The notes under the pieces: model-generated | The model's input: only the letters and a program-made list of their open reading frames with translations | Database searches by the model: none | Told to the model about the DNA's origin: nothing | Shown here: one piece after another, positions 10,401 to 19,056 of the stretch | Layout: every line of letters starts with the position of its first letter | Numbering within the stretch: the first letter of the stretch is position 1 | Position numbers and translations under genes: made by a program | DNA from: Pseudomonas sp. ANT_H12B | GTDB taxonomy: Bacteria > Pseudomonadota > Gammaproteobacteria > Pseudomonadales > Pseudomonadaceae | Direction: 5' to 3' | Assembly: GCF_008369325.1 (NCBI RefSeq) | Contig: NZ_VOBI01000010.1 | Location: forward strand, 62,001-126,000 | DNA length: 64,000 nt

Positions 10401-10511
10401 CAGCGGTGAATCCGATGGAGTGAAGGCATAGGCCGGAGCCGAGAGATAAAAACCCAACAGTGCGCCACATAACAACTGCCACAACCCGGCGCGCCTTTCA
10501 GTACTTCGCAT
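7446..10511 (-). CDS. pilY1: Type IV pilus tip adhesin/biogenesis protein PilY1
   Basis: About 1021 residues from the ATG at 10511, which overlaps the end of pilX by 14 bp; an upstream start at 10529 would add six residues. It has a signal peptide ending in APAYAF, an N-terminal von Willebrand A-like domain with MIDAS motif DDSGSMNS, then a PilC/PilY1 beta-propeller (YVVDIRDGSL, GDLKGRLWKFD). An EF-hand-like calcium loop DTNGDSLVD lies near residue 955. PilY1 caps the pilus, mediates adhesion and surface sensing, and controls retraction. It is somewhat shorter than the P. aeruginosa protein (about 1160 residues), mainly before the propeller as far as can be judged. Confidence 0.94.
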   Translation of the reverse strand: MRSTERRAGLWQLLCGALLGFYLSAPAYAFTPSDSPLLSAAAVAPNVMLLIDDSGSMNSIIYAAGFDPAVNRTPARQCNAFLGLCLGFSNITGDTIFLSSLPTSGCSSGEYAFYNNSLAPQCLKLPDPVGGENTRYSADYISYLVGLANGNRFDFTAGSIPTDYRMNVARKVSTDLVTNNRGLRIGLATFNPATSTNAGNGGYIARSISDLSVESNFNNLTTSIRGLNAVANTPLAEAYYEVTRYMRGMAPFYNSTPATYTSPIQYRCQKNYGVVITDGLPTYDRTFPTTSTQDPLGAARLPNWDGVNNDGPGGDDEGDTLYLDDIAKFAFDIDMRTTGTDSAGKNWDAADFPKQNMNTYTVGFATSNQMLSDAARYGQGKYYQASDNAGLNSALSSALSDITSKAGSGGGGVASGTTLASGSSFFQTSYDPKDWRGTIKSYGFTSGGAVDTASVLWTTDTAIVPGATAPTYQSWNTLDNVAVTLNYASFSPAQKTSLSQSLPTGITGTDLVEWSKGTNKAGLKVRSVLLGDIINSPLALASPTDKTASDLAADTTYSTYLATKAVTMNSSLVVNANDGFVNVINTTNGARRYAYMPSSVLPSLRLIAEPNYINGVSHKFLVDGQVAVFDAQLGSAWKTLALGGTGAGGRTFYALQLFDASAGNATKALWEISAPATANTSNVFNDLGYAYARPEVARLPGGRWAAFISNGYGSNSGVAALYVVDIRDGSLIKKIVVDGSETTNGLSSVKLRVNSQNVVQAAYGGDLKGRLWKFDLSDTNPDVWDLAFSRKPLFTTAGGATQPITVQPLLADNSLGGKVVFFGTGKFNETADKTNKDLQAFYGVWDAEGGSGQFTTSSLQIQTVTGVLSGSSGQLITTSQNDVTYPAKKGWYLPLVYNNVLTGERVINQANLVSGRIVFTTASVDTTDPCASFGTGKLVELDAFSGKMLNYAVLDTNGDSLVDTKDSISSGVIFTGGIPTLNAVVNNASRKIVSDSSGGVTSLVEKPVGGTNRRIMWRQIQ

Positions 10512-10971
10512 AAATACTCTCCACCACACTGCGCGAGTTGCCCGCGATCCCCACGGCGGTTACGCGGTACAGCGTCACGGAGGCGCCGTCCTTCATGTTC
10601 ACCGCAGCGCCCGTGGCGCCAATGTTCTGTGCCCCGTAAAAGCCACTGCCGGAGGCAATCCAGGCCACGCCCGAGGTTGGATTGACCCCCGCGGCGGTGA
10701 TTAGCAATGCCTCAGCCGGCGGCGCGCATTTGATGACATTGCTGCATAGCGACAACGAGTAGGTCTTCAGTTCCACCTCGCTTTCGCCAACGCGCAACGC
10801 CGCTTCGGCGCTCTGAAACGACAGGTTGCGCAAGGACACGCTGCCCGCCATTTTTTCCTGCAAAGTGGCGCTCTGCATCGATGAAAGACCGATCAGCGTC
10901 AGCAACAGAAGAAACACAAGGCTCACCAGCAACGCCATGCCCCGCTGGGAGTGAGCGCTCATTGAAAACAT
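10498..10971 (-). CDS. pilX: Type IV minor pilin PilX
   Basis: 157 residues from the ATG at 10971, which has an AGGGGAGGG ribosome site 3 bp upstream; an ATG at 10986 overlapping the pilW stop (ATGA) is the alternative. The prepilin motif is RGMALLVSLVFLL, so mature residue 5 is Val instead of Glu, a known feature of PilX/GspK-like tip pilins. The family sequence LQEKMAGSVSLRN...QSAEAALR follows the helix. It works with PilV, PilW and PilY1 in the pilus-priming complex. Confidence 0.92.
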   Translation of the reverse strand: MFSMSAHSQRGMALLVSLVFLLLLTLIGLSSMQSATLQEKMAGSVSLRNLSFQSAEAALRVGESEVELKTYSLSLCSNVIKCAPPAEALLITAAGVNPTSGVAWIASGSGFYGAQNIGATGAAVNMKDGASVTLYRVTAVGIAGNSRSVVESIYAKY

Positions 10972-10982
10972 CGTCCCTCCCC

Positions 10983-11738
10983 TCATGGCAATCGGTTGCG
11001 CAAGGCAGCAACCACATTGAAGGTTTGATCGCGCACCCGCTTTTTCGGATCAGACAGGGTCAGGGTCAGGCGCACACTACGGATTAACTCCATATCGGAA
11101 GGGTTGGGGGAGCTGCTGTAACTGGAGGCGGCAAAGTCGTCGACTGTTTTGGCGAGACCGAACATCAAACTGAACGCACCGACATTGTCCACCAGCACTG
11201 CCTGAGCCGGAGAGCCGGCTCCCGTGCCCATCAACAGCTGGTTGTTGCTGAAGCTGTAGATCAGCCGCCGTATTGGAAACGCCAGTTGCCCCGACGTCAC
11301 TTGTTCCGGCGTCAAGATCCGCGCACCAGTGTAGGCGGTGGCACTGGTGGCAGGGCTGGCGGGGACGCTGGCTCGACATTCGGAAACCACCGTCCAGGTT
11401 GGCACACTGCTACTGCCGATATCCGCAGTCACCAGGGTGAGTTTGCCGTTCGCGTTGTCCCAACTGATGGGCGTGGCCTGGGCAGCAGCGAAATCACCGG
11501 CCGTGCTTGCGTCGATGATCGTCCTCAGGCAACCGAACATTCCAACCATGCGAATTTCCTGTATCAGTTTGCTCAGTGCAAAACGCGCATCTTCCTGCAT
11601 GGCGGCAGAGGTGCTCTGGCTGACATAGGTGTCCTTGGCCGCTATGAAAATCTGCGCCACGCCGAGCACCACGACAAGACTCAATGCCAAGGCGATCAGT
11701 AACTCGATCAGGCCGAAACCTCGATTGGACCGGTTCAT
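10983..11738 (-). CDS. pilW: Type IV minor pilin PilW
   Basis: 251 residues, prepilin cleavage expected at Gly7/Phe8 (RGFGLIELLIALALSL), followed by the PilW-type helix (FIAAKDTYVSQ...RFALSKLIQEIRMVGMFGC). It starts in an ATGA overlap with pilV. As the largest minor pilin in the set it joins PilX to PilV/FimU in the priming subcomplex under PilY1. Confidence 0.93.
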   Translation of the reverse strand: MNRSNRGFGLIELLIALALSLVVVLGVAQIFIAAKDTYVSQSTSAAMQEDARFALSKLIQEIRMVGMFGCLRTIIDASTAGDFAAAQATPISWDNANGKLTLVTADIGSSSVPTWTVVSECRASVPASPATSATAYTGARILTPEQVTSGQLAFPIRRLIYSFSNNQLLMGTGAGSPAQAVLVDNVGAFSLMFGLAKTVDDFAASSYSSSPNPSDMELIRSVRLTLTLSDPKKRVRDQTFNVVAALRNRLP

Positions 11739-12184
11739 GGCGCAACCTGCGGATCGGCAGTGGCACGACTGGTGAGGACGAAGGTGCGACGGGAATTGGC
11801 GACATTGGCAGCCCGCGAGTCATCCCAGGTGATCGTGATGGTGTACACCTGCTGATTGCGCGTAATGCTGCCGGTGGCAGTGGCACCACCGAGATTGACA
11901 ATATTGGTGGTGAAGTCGAAGAGGTCCTGATCCCGGGCGACACTCCAGTTTCCCGAGGTCGGTGGCGTGACGGTGTAATCGGCTTTGGAATTGGCGCGAA
12001 TGCGGTCCATCATGTCGTAGGCGATAAAACTCGCCTGGCTGGTCATCCGCGAGCTGTCAGTGTACTTCAGCGCATTGAGCTGAATTGCCGCCGCCCCCAA
12101 CAACCCCACGCCCAGAATCAACAACGCGACCAAGACTTCGATCAGCGTCATGCCCTCCTGTGCACGTTTGCTCCATCCCCTCAT
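11735..12184 (-). CDS. pilV: Type IV pilus modification/minor pilin PilV
   Basis: 149 residues from the ATG at 12184, which overlaps the fimU TGA (ATGA); the open frame continues 13 codons further upstream but the overlapping start fits the rest of the operon. The prepilin site is EGMTLIEVLVALLILGVG. PilV-type pilins carry the sequence AAIQLNALKYTDSS...AYDMMDRIRAN seen here. It belongs to the coupled operon fimU-pilV-pilW-pilX-pilY1-pilE. Confidence 0.92.
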   Translation of the reverse strand: MRGWSKRAQEGMTLIEVLVALLILGVGLLGAAAIQLNALKYTDSSRMTSQASFIAYDMMDRIRANSKADYTVTPPTSGNWSVARDQDLFDFTTNIVNLGGATATGSITRNQQVYTITITWDDSRAANVANSRRTFVLTSRATADPQVAP

Positions 12185-12654
12185 CCGCAATTTCCACCCA
12201 ATAGAATTCGTCCGTTCAAACACACATTCAGCGTCCTGCTTTGCGCCCCCAATACATAGCTGATAACGACTGCCTTGGGCGATGCCGACAGCCCGCCAAG
12301 ATTGCTGAAATCGATGACGGTCACTCCCGAGGGTAGCGTCAGAGTCGCCCCGCTGCTCATCGCCGGAACAACCCGCAATACATTGGCCAATTTGCCAGTA
12401 CCGTCATAGACAGAGAGCTCCCCCGTCCAGACGCCGCCCTCCGTCGTCGGGCGAACCCGGGTGGTGATGCCCCGATTAATCGCCTCAAGTCGGGCGAAAT
12501 TCAGACCGCGCTGCAGATCGCCGATTTCGGTATCGGCCTTGGTGATTTGCACCGAACGGGTAAACATCGGTACGGCCATCGTGATAAGAATCAGAAATAC
12601 CGCGAGTGCGACCAGCAGCTCGATCAGCGTGAAACCTTTTGTACGATGATCCAT
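12181..12654 (-). CDS. fimU: Type IV minor pseudopilin FimU (GspH/FimT family)
   Basis: 157 residues from MDHRTKGFTLIELL with GGAGGG seven bases upstream; the open frame runs 44 codons further but without coding character. Cleavage is expected after Gly7. A GspH domain follows, with terminal Cys pair (LNVCLNGR, GGNCG). By position, first in the minor-pilin operon and directly before pilV, it corresponds to FimU; FimT is the divergent neighbour. The assignment FimU versus FimT rests on order, not on sequence alone. Confidence 0.82.
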   Translation of the reverse strand: MDHRTKGFTLIELLVALAVFLILITMAVPMFTRSVQITKADTEIGDLQRGLNFARLEAINRGITTRVRPTTEGGVWTGELSVYDGTGKLANVLRVVPAMSSGATLTLPSGVTVIDFSNLGGLSASPKAVVISYVLGAQSRTLNVCLNGRILLGGNCG

Positions 12655-12784
12655 CGGAGCCCTCCGTTGCCGTCGGCTATACCTGCTATTACACGCTAGA
12701 GCATTCGACCGGCAGATGTACGGTTGTTTTGCCATTACTCGCGCATGGATCGTGCGAACCGCATCACTCCAGGGAGGGAAATAC

Positions 12785-13315
12785 ATGCATCAGCAAGGTT
12801 TCAGCCTGATCGAACTGCTCATGGGACTGACAATTATCGGGATTGTTCTGCAACTGGTCAGTCCGGCGTTTGCCGCACTCACCGAATCGAACCATCGCGA
12901 GCAGGCGGCCCAGTCTCTTGTAAGCGGTATACGCAACGCCAGAACCCTTGCCATCACCCGCAACGAGAGTGTTGTGATTCATGGCATCAACGGCGACTGG
13001 AGTCAGGGCTGGCGGATCATTGCGGATATCAGTGGCAAAGGGGCGCAGGACAACAGCAATCCGCTGCTGGTTGAGCGCTCGAGTGGCACTCAGGTGCCGA
13101 TTGCCGGTAACTGGCCGGTCAGACAATACATACGTTTCAACAGTATTGGCGAGCCACAGATGCCCGGAGGGGCCTTTCAAGCGGGGACATTGCACATTTG
13201 CGCCGCCCGCGAACCGGTTACTCAGCTCCAGGTGGTGCTGGCCGCGACCGGCCGCGTCAGCCTGCGCAACCATAAGGCTGAGCAGGCGTTGTGCGCGCAG
13301 GGAAAAACGTTATAG
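12785..13315 (+). CDS. fimT: GspH/FimT-family pseudopilin
   Basis: 176 residues from MHQQGFSLIELL, preceded by AGGGAGGG; prepilin cleavage after Gly5. The GspH domain contains SLVSGIRNARTLAITRNESV and a C-terminal Cys pair (LHICAAR, ALCAQG). It is divergent from fimU (130 bp between starts) and ends 6 bp inside the 3' end of ispH on the other strand. In P. aeruginosa fimT and fimU are co-oriented, so the inversion is a local difference. Confidence 0.82.
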   Translation: MHQQGFSLIELLMGLTIIGIVLQLVSPAFAALTESNHREQAAQSLVSGIRNARTLAITRNESVVIHGINGDWSQGWRIIADISGKGAQDNSNPLLVERSSGTQVPIAGNWPVRQYIRFNSIGEPQMPGGAFQAGTLHICAAREPVTQLQVVLAATGRVSLRNHKAEQALCAQGKTL

Positions 13316-14257
13316 CAAGGAACGCACGCGTAGCTCTTTAGGCATGGAAAAGGTGATGTTCTCCTCGCGACCGGCCAGTTCATCGGCACCGGTTGCGCCC
13401 CAGGCCTGCAACTGCTGGATCACGCCACGCACCAGGACTTCCGGTGCGGAGGCGCCAGCGGTGATGCCGATGCGCTCGACACCGTCGAACCAGCTTTTTT
13501 GCAGGTCTTCGGCGCCATCGATCAGATAGGCCGGGGTGGCCATGCGCTCAGCGAGCTCACGCAGGCGATTGGAGTTGGAACTGTTCGGGCTACCGACCAC
13601 CAACACCACGTCGCATTCGTCAGCCAGTTGCTTGACTGCGTCCTGACGGTTTTGCGTGGCGTAGCAGATGTCGTCCTTGCGCGGGCCACCAATCGCCGGG
13701 AAGCGTTTACGCAGTGCGTCGATGACGCGACTGGTATCGTCCATGGACAAGGTGGTCTGGGTCACGAACGCCAGTTTTTCAGGATTGTTCACCTGCAAGG
13801 CGGCGACGTCTTTTTCGTCTTCCACCAGGTAGATCGCGCCACCATTGCTGCCATCGTACTGGCCCATGGTGCCTTCGACTTCGGGGTGACCGGCATGGCC
13901 GATGAGGATGCATTCGCGACCGTCGCGACTGTAGCGCGCGACTTCGATGTGCACCTTGGTCACCAGTGGGCAGGTGGCATCGAACACCTTCAGGCCACGA
14001 CCGGCGGCTTCGGTACGCACGGCCTGGGAAACCCCGTGGGCACTGAAGATCACGATGACGTCGTCCGGCACCTGATCCAGTTCCTCGACGAAGATCGCTC
14101 CACGAGCACGCAGGTCTTCGACGACGAATTTGTTGTGCACCACTTCGTGGCGCACGTAGATCGGCGGCCCGAAGACTTCCAGGGCGCGGTTGACGATTTC
14201 GATCGCCCGGTCCACACCGGCGCAGAAGCCACGGGGGTTGGCGAGTTTGATTTGCAT
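13310..14257 (-). CDS. ispH: 4-hydroxy-3-methylbut-2-enyl diphosphate reductase IspH (LytB)
   Basis: 315 residues, usual family length. The three [4Fe-4S] ligands are Cys12 (PRGFCAGV), Cys96 (DATCPLV) and Cys198 (ICYATQNRQ); the substrate-binding ...SSNSNRL loop is present. It carries out the last step of the MEP pathway, making IPP and DMAPP. Distal gene of the leftward ribF-ileS-lspA-fkpB-ispH run, 66 bp after fkpB. Confidence 0.97.
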   Translation of the reverse strand: MQIKLANPRGFCAGVDRAIEIVNRALEVFGPPIYVRHEVVHNKFVVEDLRARGAIFVEELDQVPDDVIVIFSAHGVSQAVRTEAAGRGLKVFDATCPLVTKVHIEVARYSRDGRECILIGHAGHPEVEGTMGQYDGSNGGAIYLVEDEKDVAALQVNNPEKLAFVTQTTLSMDDTSRVIDALRKRFPAIGGPRKDDICYATQNRQDAVKQLADECDVVLVVGSPNSSNSNRLRELAERMATPAYLIDGAEDLQKSWFDGVERIGITAGASAPEVLVRGVIQQLQAWGATGADELAGREENITFSMPKELRVRSLL

Positions 14258-14323
14258 GCTGTGCCTCGTGTCTTGCGCGCAGAAAGAATGCTGACCCCGC
14301 CCGACCAGAGTCGGGCGAAGTGG

Positions 14324-14776
14324 TTACAGCGCTATGACGTTGATGATCTCGACGTCAAAGGTCAAGGTTTTGCCGGCCAACGGATGGTTGAAATCGATGG
14401 TCACTTGCTCGTCATCGAATTCTTTCACCACACCGGGCAACTCAGTATTGGCCGCATCGTTGAAGATCACCAGCAGGCCAGGCGACAGTTCCATGTCCTT
14501 GAACTGCGAGCGCGGGATGATCTGTACGTTCTGCGGGTTAGGCTGGCCAAAAGCGTTTTCCGGCGCAATCGTCAGCGTACGCTTGTCGCCAGCCTTGAAG
14601 CCGAACAGCGCGGCTTCGAAACCTGGCAACAGGTTGCCGTCACCGACCTTGAAGGTCGCCGGGGCTTTGTCGAAGGTGCTGTCGACGGTGTCGCCGTTCT
14701 CGAGGCGCAGTGCAAAGTGCAAGGTGACTTCCGTGTTCTGGCGGATGCGTTGCTCAGCCAATACCTGTTCAGTCAT
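14324..14776 (-). CDS. fkpB: FKBP-type peptidyl-prolyl isomerase, SlpA type
   Basis: 150 residues from MTEQVLAEQRI; the start lies 8 bp inside lspA, and a frame extension further upstream is the lspA shadow. The FKBP core (VTLHFALRLENGDTVDSTFD, GFEAALFGFKAGDKRTL) carries a SlyD/SlpA-like insert-in-flap domain (residues about 70-130). Probable cytoplasmic folding helper; the lspA-fkpB-ispH order is widely conserved in gamma-proteobacteria. Confidence 0.93.
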   Translation of the reverse strand: MTEQVLAEQRIRQNTEVTLHFALRLENGDTVDSTFDKAPATFKVGDGNLLPGFEAALFGFKAGDKRTLTIAPENAFGQPNPQNVQIIPRSQFKDMELSPGLLVIFNDAANTELPGVVKEFDDEQVTIDFNHPLAGKTLTFDVEIINVIAL

Positions 14777-15281
14777 GAACGGTTTCTCCGGTTTTCTTAC
14801 TTTTGAACATATCCAGTGCAAGCATCACAGCGCCGACAGTAATAGCGCTGTCAGCGAAGTTGAACGCCGGGAAATACCAGCGGTTCTGCCAATGCACCAG
14901 GATGAAGTCGATCACATGCCCCAGGGCAATGCGGTCGTACAGATTGCCCAGCGCGCCACCCAGCACCAGCGCCAAAGCGACGGCCAGCCAGGTTTCGTTG
15001 CGCCCCAGACGCTTGAGCCACACCACCAGCACCGCACTGACCCCCACGGCGATCAGGGCAAACAACCAGCGCTGCCAGCCGGAGCTGTCGGCCAGGAAGC
15101 TGAACGCTGCGCCGGTGTTGTAGGCCAGGGTCCAGCTGAAGTAATCGGGGATCACCACGATTTGCTGGTACATCTTCAGCGAGCCTTCGAAGTAGAACTT
15201 GCTGGCCTGGTCAATGACCAGAACCAGCAAACTCAACCAGAGCCAGCTCAGCCGTCCGAAACGGCCAGCAGCATTAGGCAT
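14769..15281 (-). CDS. lspA: Lipoprotein signal peptidase LspA
   Basis: 170 residues, four membrane segments. The aspartic-protease pair is Asp125 (GHVIDF) and Asp144 (NFADSAI), matching Asp124/Asp143 of P. aeruginosa LspA within one residue. It cleaves prolipoproteins such as BamD after lipidation, at the inner membrane. Overlaps ileS by 8 bp upstream and fkpB by 8 bp downstream. Confidence 0.97.
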   Translation of the reverse strand: MPNAAGRFGRLSWLWLSLLVLVIDQASKFYFEGSLKMYQQIVVIPDYFSWTLAYNTGAAFSFLADSSGWQRWLFALIAVGVSAVLVVWLKRLGRNETWLAVALALVLGGALGNLYDRIALGHVIDFILVHWQNRWYFPAFNFADSAITVGAVMLALDMFKSKKTGETVHD

Positions 15282-18105
15282 AGTGGCGAACCTCGCCCGC
15301 GCCGCTGATGTTGTCGACGCAACGACCGCAGATTTCCGGATGCTCCGGGTTCACGCCGACGTCTTCACGGCAGTGCCAGCAACGGGCGCACTTAGGGAAG
15401 GCCGACTTGACGATTTGCAGCTTCAAACCGCTGACTTCTGTAACCACGGCATCGGCCGGCGCCTGCACGAACGGTGCAACCGTGGCGGTCGAGGTGATCA
15501 GCACAAAGCGCAGTTCGTTGCTCAGCTTGGCCAGGTCGGCGCTCAGCGCGTCTTCGGCGAACAGCGTCACTTCGGCTTGCAGGTTGCCACCGACGGCCTT
15601 GGCCGCGCGCTGGATTTCCATTTCCTTGTTGACCGCGACCTTCACCGCCATGATCCGCTCCCAGTAGGCGCGGTCCAGCTCGACGTTTTCCGGCAGCTCG
15701 GTGAGGCCTTCGTACCAGGTGTTGAGCATTACCGATTCGTTACGCTCGCCCGGCAAGTATTCCCACAGTTCGTCAGCGGTGAAAGCGAGGATCGGCGCGA
15801 TCCAGCGCACCAGCGCTTCAGAGATGTGGTACAGCGCGGTTTGCGCCGAGCGGCGGGCCTTGCTGTTGGCGCCAGTGGTGTACTGACGATCCTTGATGAT
15901 GTCGAGGTAGAAACCGCCCAATTCCTGTACGCAGAAGTTGTGGATCTTGGAGTAGACGTTCCAGAAGCGGTACTCGCCGTAGTGCTCTTGCAACTCGCGT
16001 TGCAGCAGCAGGGTGCGGTCCACGGCCCAACGATCCAGCGCCAGCATTTCTTCGGCCGGCAGGATGTCGGTGGCCGGGTTGAAACCAGTCAGGTTGGAGA
16101 GCAGGAAGCGCGCGGTGTTACGGATACGCCGGTAGGCGTCCGCACTGCGTTGCAGGATCTGCTCGGAAACCGCCATTTCACCCGAGTAATCAGTGGACGC
16201 AACCCACAGACGCATGATGTCGGCGCCCAGGGTGTCGTTGACCTTTTGTGGCGCGATCACGTTGCCCAGGGACTTGGACATCTTGCGGCCGGACTCGTCG
16301 ACGGTGAAGCCGTGGGTCAGCAGCTCGCGGTATGGCGCGTGGTTGTCGATGGCGCAACCGGTCAGCAGCGACGAGTGGAACCAGCCACGGTGTTGGTCCG
16401 AGCCTTCCAGATACAGGTCGGCGCGTGGGCCGGTTTCGTGGCCCATCGGGTGCGAACCGCGCAGGACGTGCCAGTGCGTGGTGCCCGAATCGAACCAGAC
16501 GTCCAGGGTGTCGCTGATCTTGTCGTACTGCGGCGCTTCGTCACCGAGCAACTCGGCAGCGTCCATCTTGAACCAGGCTTCGATGCCTTCGACTTCGACG
16601 CGCTTGGCGACTTCTTCCATCAGCTCGGCGGTGCGTGGGTGCAGTTCGCCGCTTTCCTTGTTCAGGAAAAACGGGATCGGCACACCCCAGTTACGCTGAC
16701 GGGAGATGCACCAGTCCGGACGGTTGGCGATCATCGAGTGCAGGCGCGCCTGGCCCCAGCCCGGAACGAACTTGGTGTCTTCGATGGCTTTGATCGCCCG
16801 CTTGCGCAGGGTGTCGCCGGTGACAGGCTCTTTGTCCATGCCGATGAACCACTGCGCGGTGGCGCGGTAGATCAGCGGGGTCTTGTGACGCCAGCAGTGC
16901 ATGTAGCTGTGTTCAATGATGCTGGTGTGCAGCAACGCACCGACTTCGGTCAGCTTGTCGACGATGGCCGGGTTGGCCTTCCAGATGAACTGGCCGCCGA
17001 AGAACTCCAGCGACGGCACGTAAACGCCGTTGCTTTGCACCGGGTTGATGATGTCATCGTTGACCATGCCGTACTTCTTGCAGGTCACGAAGTCGTCCAC
17101 GCCATAGGCCGGCGAGGAGTGAACCACGCCTGTGCCGGCGCCCAGTTCAACGTAGTCGGCCAGGTAAACCGGCGACAGACGATCGTAGAACGGGTGACGG
17201 AAGTTGATCAGTTCCAGCTCTTTACCGGTGGTGGTCGCGATGACCGAACCTTCCAGGCTGTAACGGGCCAGGCACGACTCAACCAGCTCTTCAGCCAGCA
17301 CCAGCAATTTGTCGCCGACATCGACCAGGGCGTAGTTGAATTCCGGGTGAACGTTCAGTGCCTGGTTGGCCGGGATGGTCCACGGGGTGGTGGTCCAGAT
17401 CACGATCGAAGCAGGCTTGCCCAGCGATGGCAGACCAAAAGCGGCAGCCAGTTTGGCTTCATCGGCAATCGGGAATGCCACGTCGATGGTTGAGGACTTC
17501 TTGTTCTCGTACTCGACTTCCGCTTCAGCCAGGGCCGAACCGCAGTCGAAGCACCAGTTCACAGGCTTCAGGCCCTTGAACACAAAACCGCCCTTGACGA
17601 TTTCGGCCAAGGCGCGGATTTCACCGGCCTCGTTTTTGAAGTCCATGGTCTTGTACGGGTTGGCAAAGTCGCCCAACACGCCCAGACGGATGAATTCGGA
17701 TTTTTGGCCTTCGATCTGCTCGGTGGCGTAGGCACGGCACAGTTCGCGGGTCTTGTCCGCGCCCAGGTTTTTACCGTGGGTCACTTCGACTTTGTGCTCG
17801 ATCGGCAGACCGTGGCAGTCCCAGCCCGGAACATAAGGCGCGTCGAAACCCGACAGGGTTTTCGAGCGGATGATCATGTCCTTGAGAATCTTGTTCAGCG
17901 CATGACCGATGTGGATCGTGCCGTTGGCATACGGAGGACCGTCGTGAAGTACGAACTTCGGACGATCCTTGCCAATCTCGCGCAACTTACCGTACAGGCC
18001 AATGCTGTCCCAGCGCTGCAGAATCTGCGGTTCGCGCTGAGGCAGGCCGGCCTTCATTGGGAAGGCGGTGTCCGGAAGGTTTAGCGTGGCTTTATAGTCG
18101 GTCAT
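15274..18105 (-). CDS. ileS: Isoleucyl-tRNA synthetase
   Basis: 943 residues, class I enzyme. HIGH motif at 65-68 (NGTIHIGHALNKILKD), KMSKS near residue 605, a long CP1 editing insertion between them, and a C-terminal zinc ribbon (CARCWHC...ICGRC). The start ATG immediately follows the ribF TAA (TAAATG). It charges tRNA-Ile and hydrolyses Val-tRNA-Ile. The eubacterial-type zinc-binding C-terminus suggests a mupirocin-sensitive class enzyme. Confidence 0.98.
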   Translation of the reverse strand: MTDYKATLNLPDTAFPMKAGLPQREPQILQRWDSIGLYGKLREIGKDRPKFVLHDGPPYANGTIHIGHALNKILKDMIIRSKTLSGFDAPYVPGWDCHGLPIEHKVEVTHGKNLGADKTRELCRAYATEQIEGQKSEFIRLGVLGDFANPYKTMDFKNEAGEIRALAEIVKGGFVFKGLKPVNWCFDCGSALAEAEVEYENKKSSTIDVAFPIADEAKLAAAFGLPSLGKPASIVIWTTTPWTIPANQALNVHPEFNYALVDVGDKLLVLAEELVESCLARYSLEGSVIATTTGKELELINFRHPFYDRLSPVYLADYVELGAGTGVVHSSPAYGVDDFVTCKKYGMVNDDIINPVQSNGVYVPSLEFFGGQFIWKANPAIVDKLTEVGALLHTSIIEHSYMHCWRHKTPLIYRATAQWFIGMDKEPVTGDTLRKRAIKAIEDTKFVPGWGQARLHSMIANRPDWCISRQRNWGVPIPFFLNKESGELHPRTAELMEEVAKRVEVEGIEAWFKMDAAELLGDEAPQYDKISDTLDVWFDSGTTHWHVLRGSHPMGHETGPRADLYLEGSDQHRGWFHSSLLTGCAIDNHAPYRELLTHGFTVDESGRKMSKSLGNVIAPQKVNDTLGADIMRLWVASTDYSGEMAVSEQILQRSADAYRRIRNTARFLLSNLTGFNPATDILPAEEMLALDRWAVDRTLLLQRELQEHYGEYRFWNVYSKIHNFCVQELGGFYLDIIKDRQYTTGANSKARRSAQTALYHISEALVRWIAPILAFTADELWEYLPGERNESVMLNTWYEGLTELPENVELDRAYWERIMAVKVAVNKEMEIQRAAKAVGGNLQAEVTLFAEDALSADLAKLSNELRFVLITSTATVAPFVQAPADAVVTEVSGLKLQIVKSAFPKCARCWHCREDVGVNPEHPEICGRCVDNISGAGEVRHYA

Positions 18106-19056
18106 TTATGGCTCTTCATTAGCGATTGGCGCTAGGTGCGACAGGGCACGGGCGGCGGCGACATCCGCATTGATCGCCGTCTTAAGCGCCTCCAGAGAGG
18201 CGAAACGCTGCTCTTCACGCAGCTTGTGGTGGAAAACCACCGTCAAACGCCGGTCATACAGATCGCCGGCAAAATCTAAAAGGTGCACTTCGAGGTGGGC
18301 TTTGCCATCACCTTGGACCGTTGGCCGCACGCCGATATTGGCGACGCCTGGCCAGGTCTTGCCGTCGATGTCGACGTTGACCAGGTAAACCCCGGTTAGC
18401 GGCACGCGACGACGCTTGAGTTGTATGTTGGCGGTGGGCGTACCCAGTTGGCGCGCCAGCTTCTGGCCGTGCAAAACCCGTCCGGCAATCCGGAACGGAC
18501 GACCGAGCAGTCGCTCGGCCAGGGCAAAATCGGCAGCGGCCAGGGCATTGCGGACCTGGGTGCTGCTGACGCGAATACCGTCCAGTTCGACAGTCTGCGC
18601 CGCTTCGACGGTAAAACCCTGAAGGACGCCGGCCTGTTGCAGGAAATCAAAATCCCCTACACGGTCACAGCCGAACCGGAAGTCGTCACCGACCTCCAGG
18701 TGCTGTACGCCGAGGCCGTCGACCAGAATGGTATCGACGAATTCGCTGGCACTGAGCTTGCTCAGGCGTTGGTTGAAGGCCAGGCACAGGACCCGGTCGA
18801 CACCTTCCTCGGCCAGCAGCTGCAGTTTGTCCCGCAACCGGGCCAGACGGGCCGGCGCCGAGTCCGGCGCGAAGAACTCTCGCGGCTGCGGCTCAAAAAT
18901 CACCACGCAGCTGGGCACGCCCAACTCGAGCGCACGCTCACGGAGCCTCGCCAGGATAGCCTGGTGGCCACGGTGAACACCGTCAAAGTTGCCAATAGTG
19001 GCGACACAGCCCCGATGCTGGGGGCGCAGGTTGTGGAGGCCTCGAACCAGCTGCAT
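18106..19056 (-). CDS. ribF: Bifunctional riboflavin kinase / FAD synthetase RibF
   Basis: 316 residues from MQLVRGLHNLRP; the open frame extends 25 codons further upstream, beyond usual family length. The N-terminal FMN adenylyltransferase domain has GNFDGVHRGH and SSTQVRNALAAADF; the C-terminal flavokinase domain has GTPTANIQ and YDRRLTVVFHHKLREEQRF. It converts riboflavin to FMN then FAD. First gene of the run into ileS, with no spacer before the ileS ATG. Confidence 0.95.
   Translation of the reverse strand: MQLVRGLHNLRPQHRGCVATIGNFDGVHRGHQAILARLRERALELGVPSCVVIFEPQPREFFAPDSAPARLARLRDKLQLLAEEGVDRVLCLAFNQRLSKLSASEFVDTILVDGLGVQHLEVGDDFRFGCDRVGDFDFLQQAGVLQGFTVEAAQTVELDGIRVSSTQVRNALAAADFALAERLLGRPFRIAGRVLHGQKLARQLGTPTANIQLKRRRVPLTGVYLVNVDIDGKTWPGVANIGVRPTVQGDGKAHLEVHLLDFAGDLYDRRLTVVFHHKLREEQRFASLEALKTAINADVAAARALSHLAPIANEEP

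Noticed and set aside
15199..17493. A 764-codon open frame antisense to ileS
   Set aside because: It is the shadow of a GC-rich, strongly biased gene. It has no ribosome site and no family resemblance; ileS on the other strand is unambiguous.
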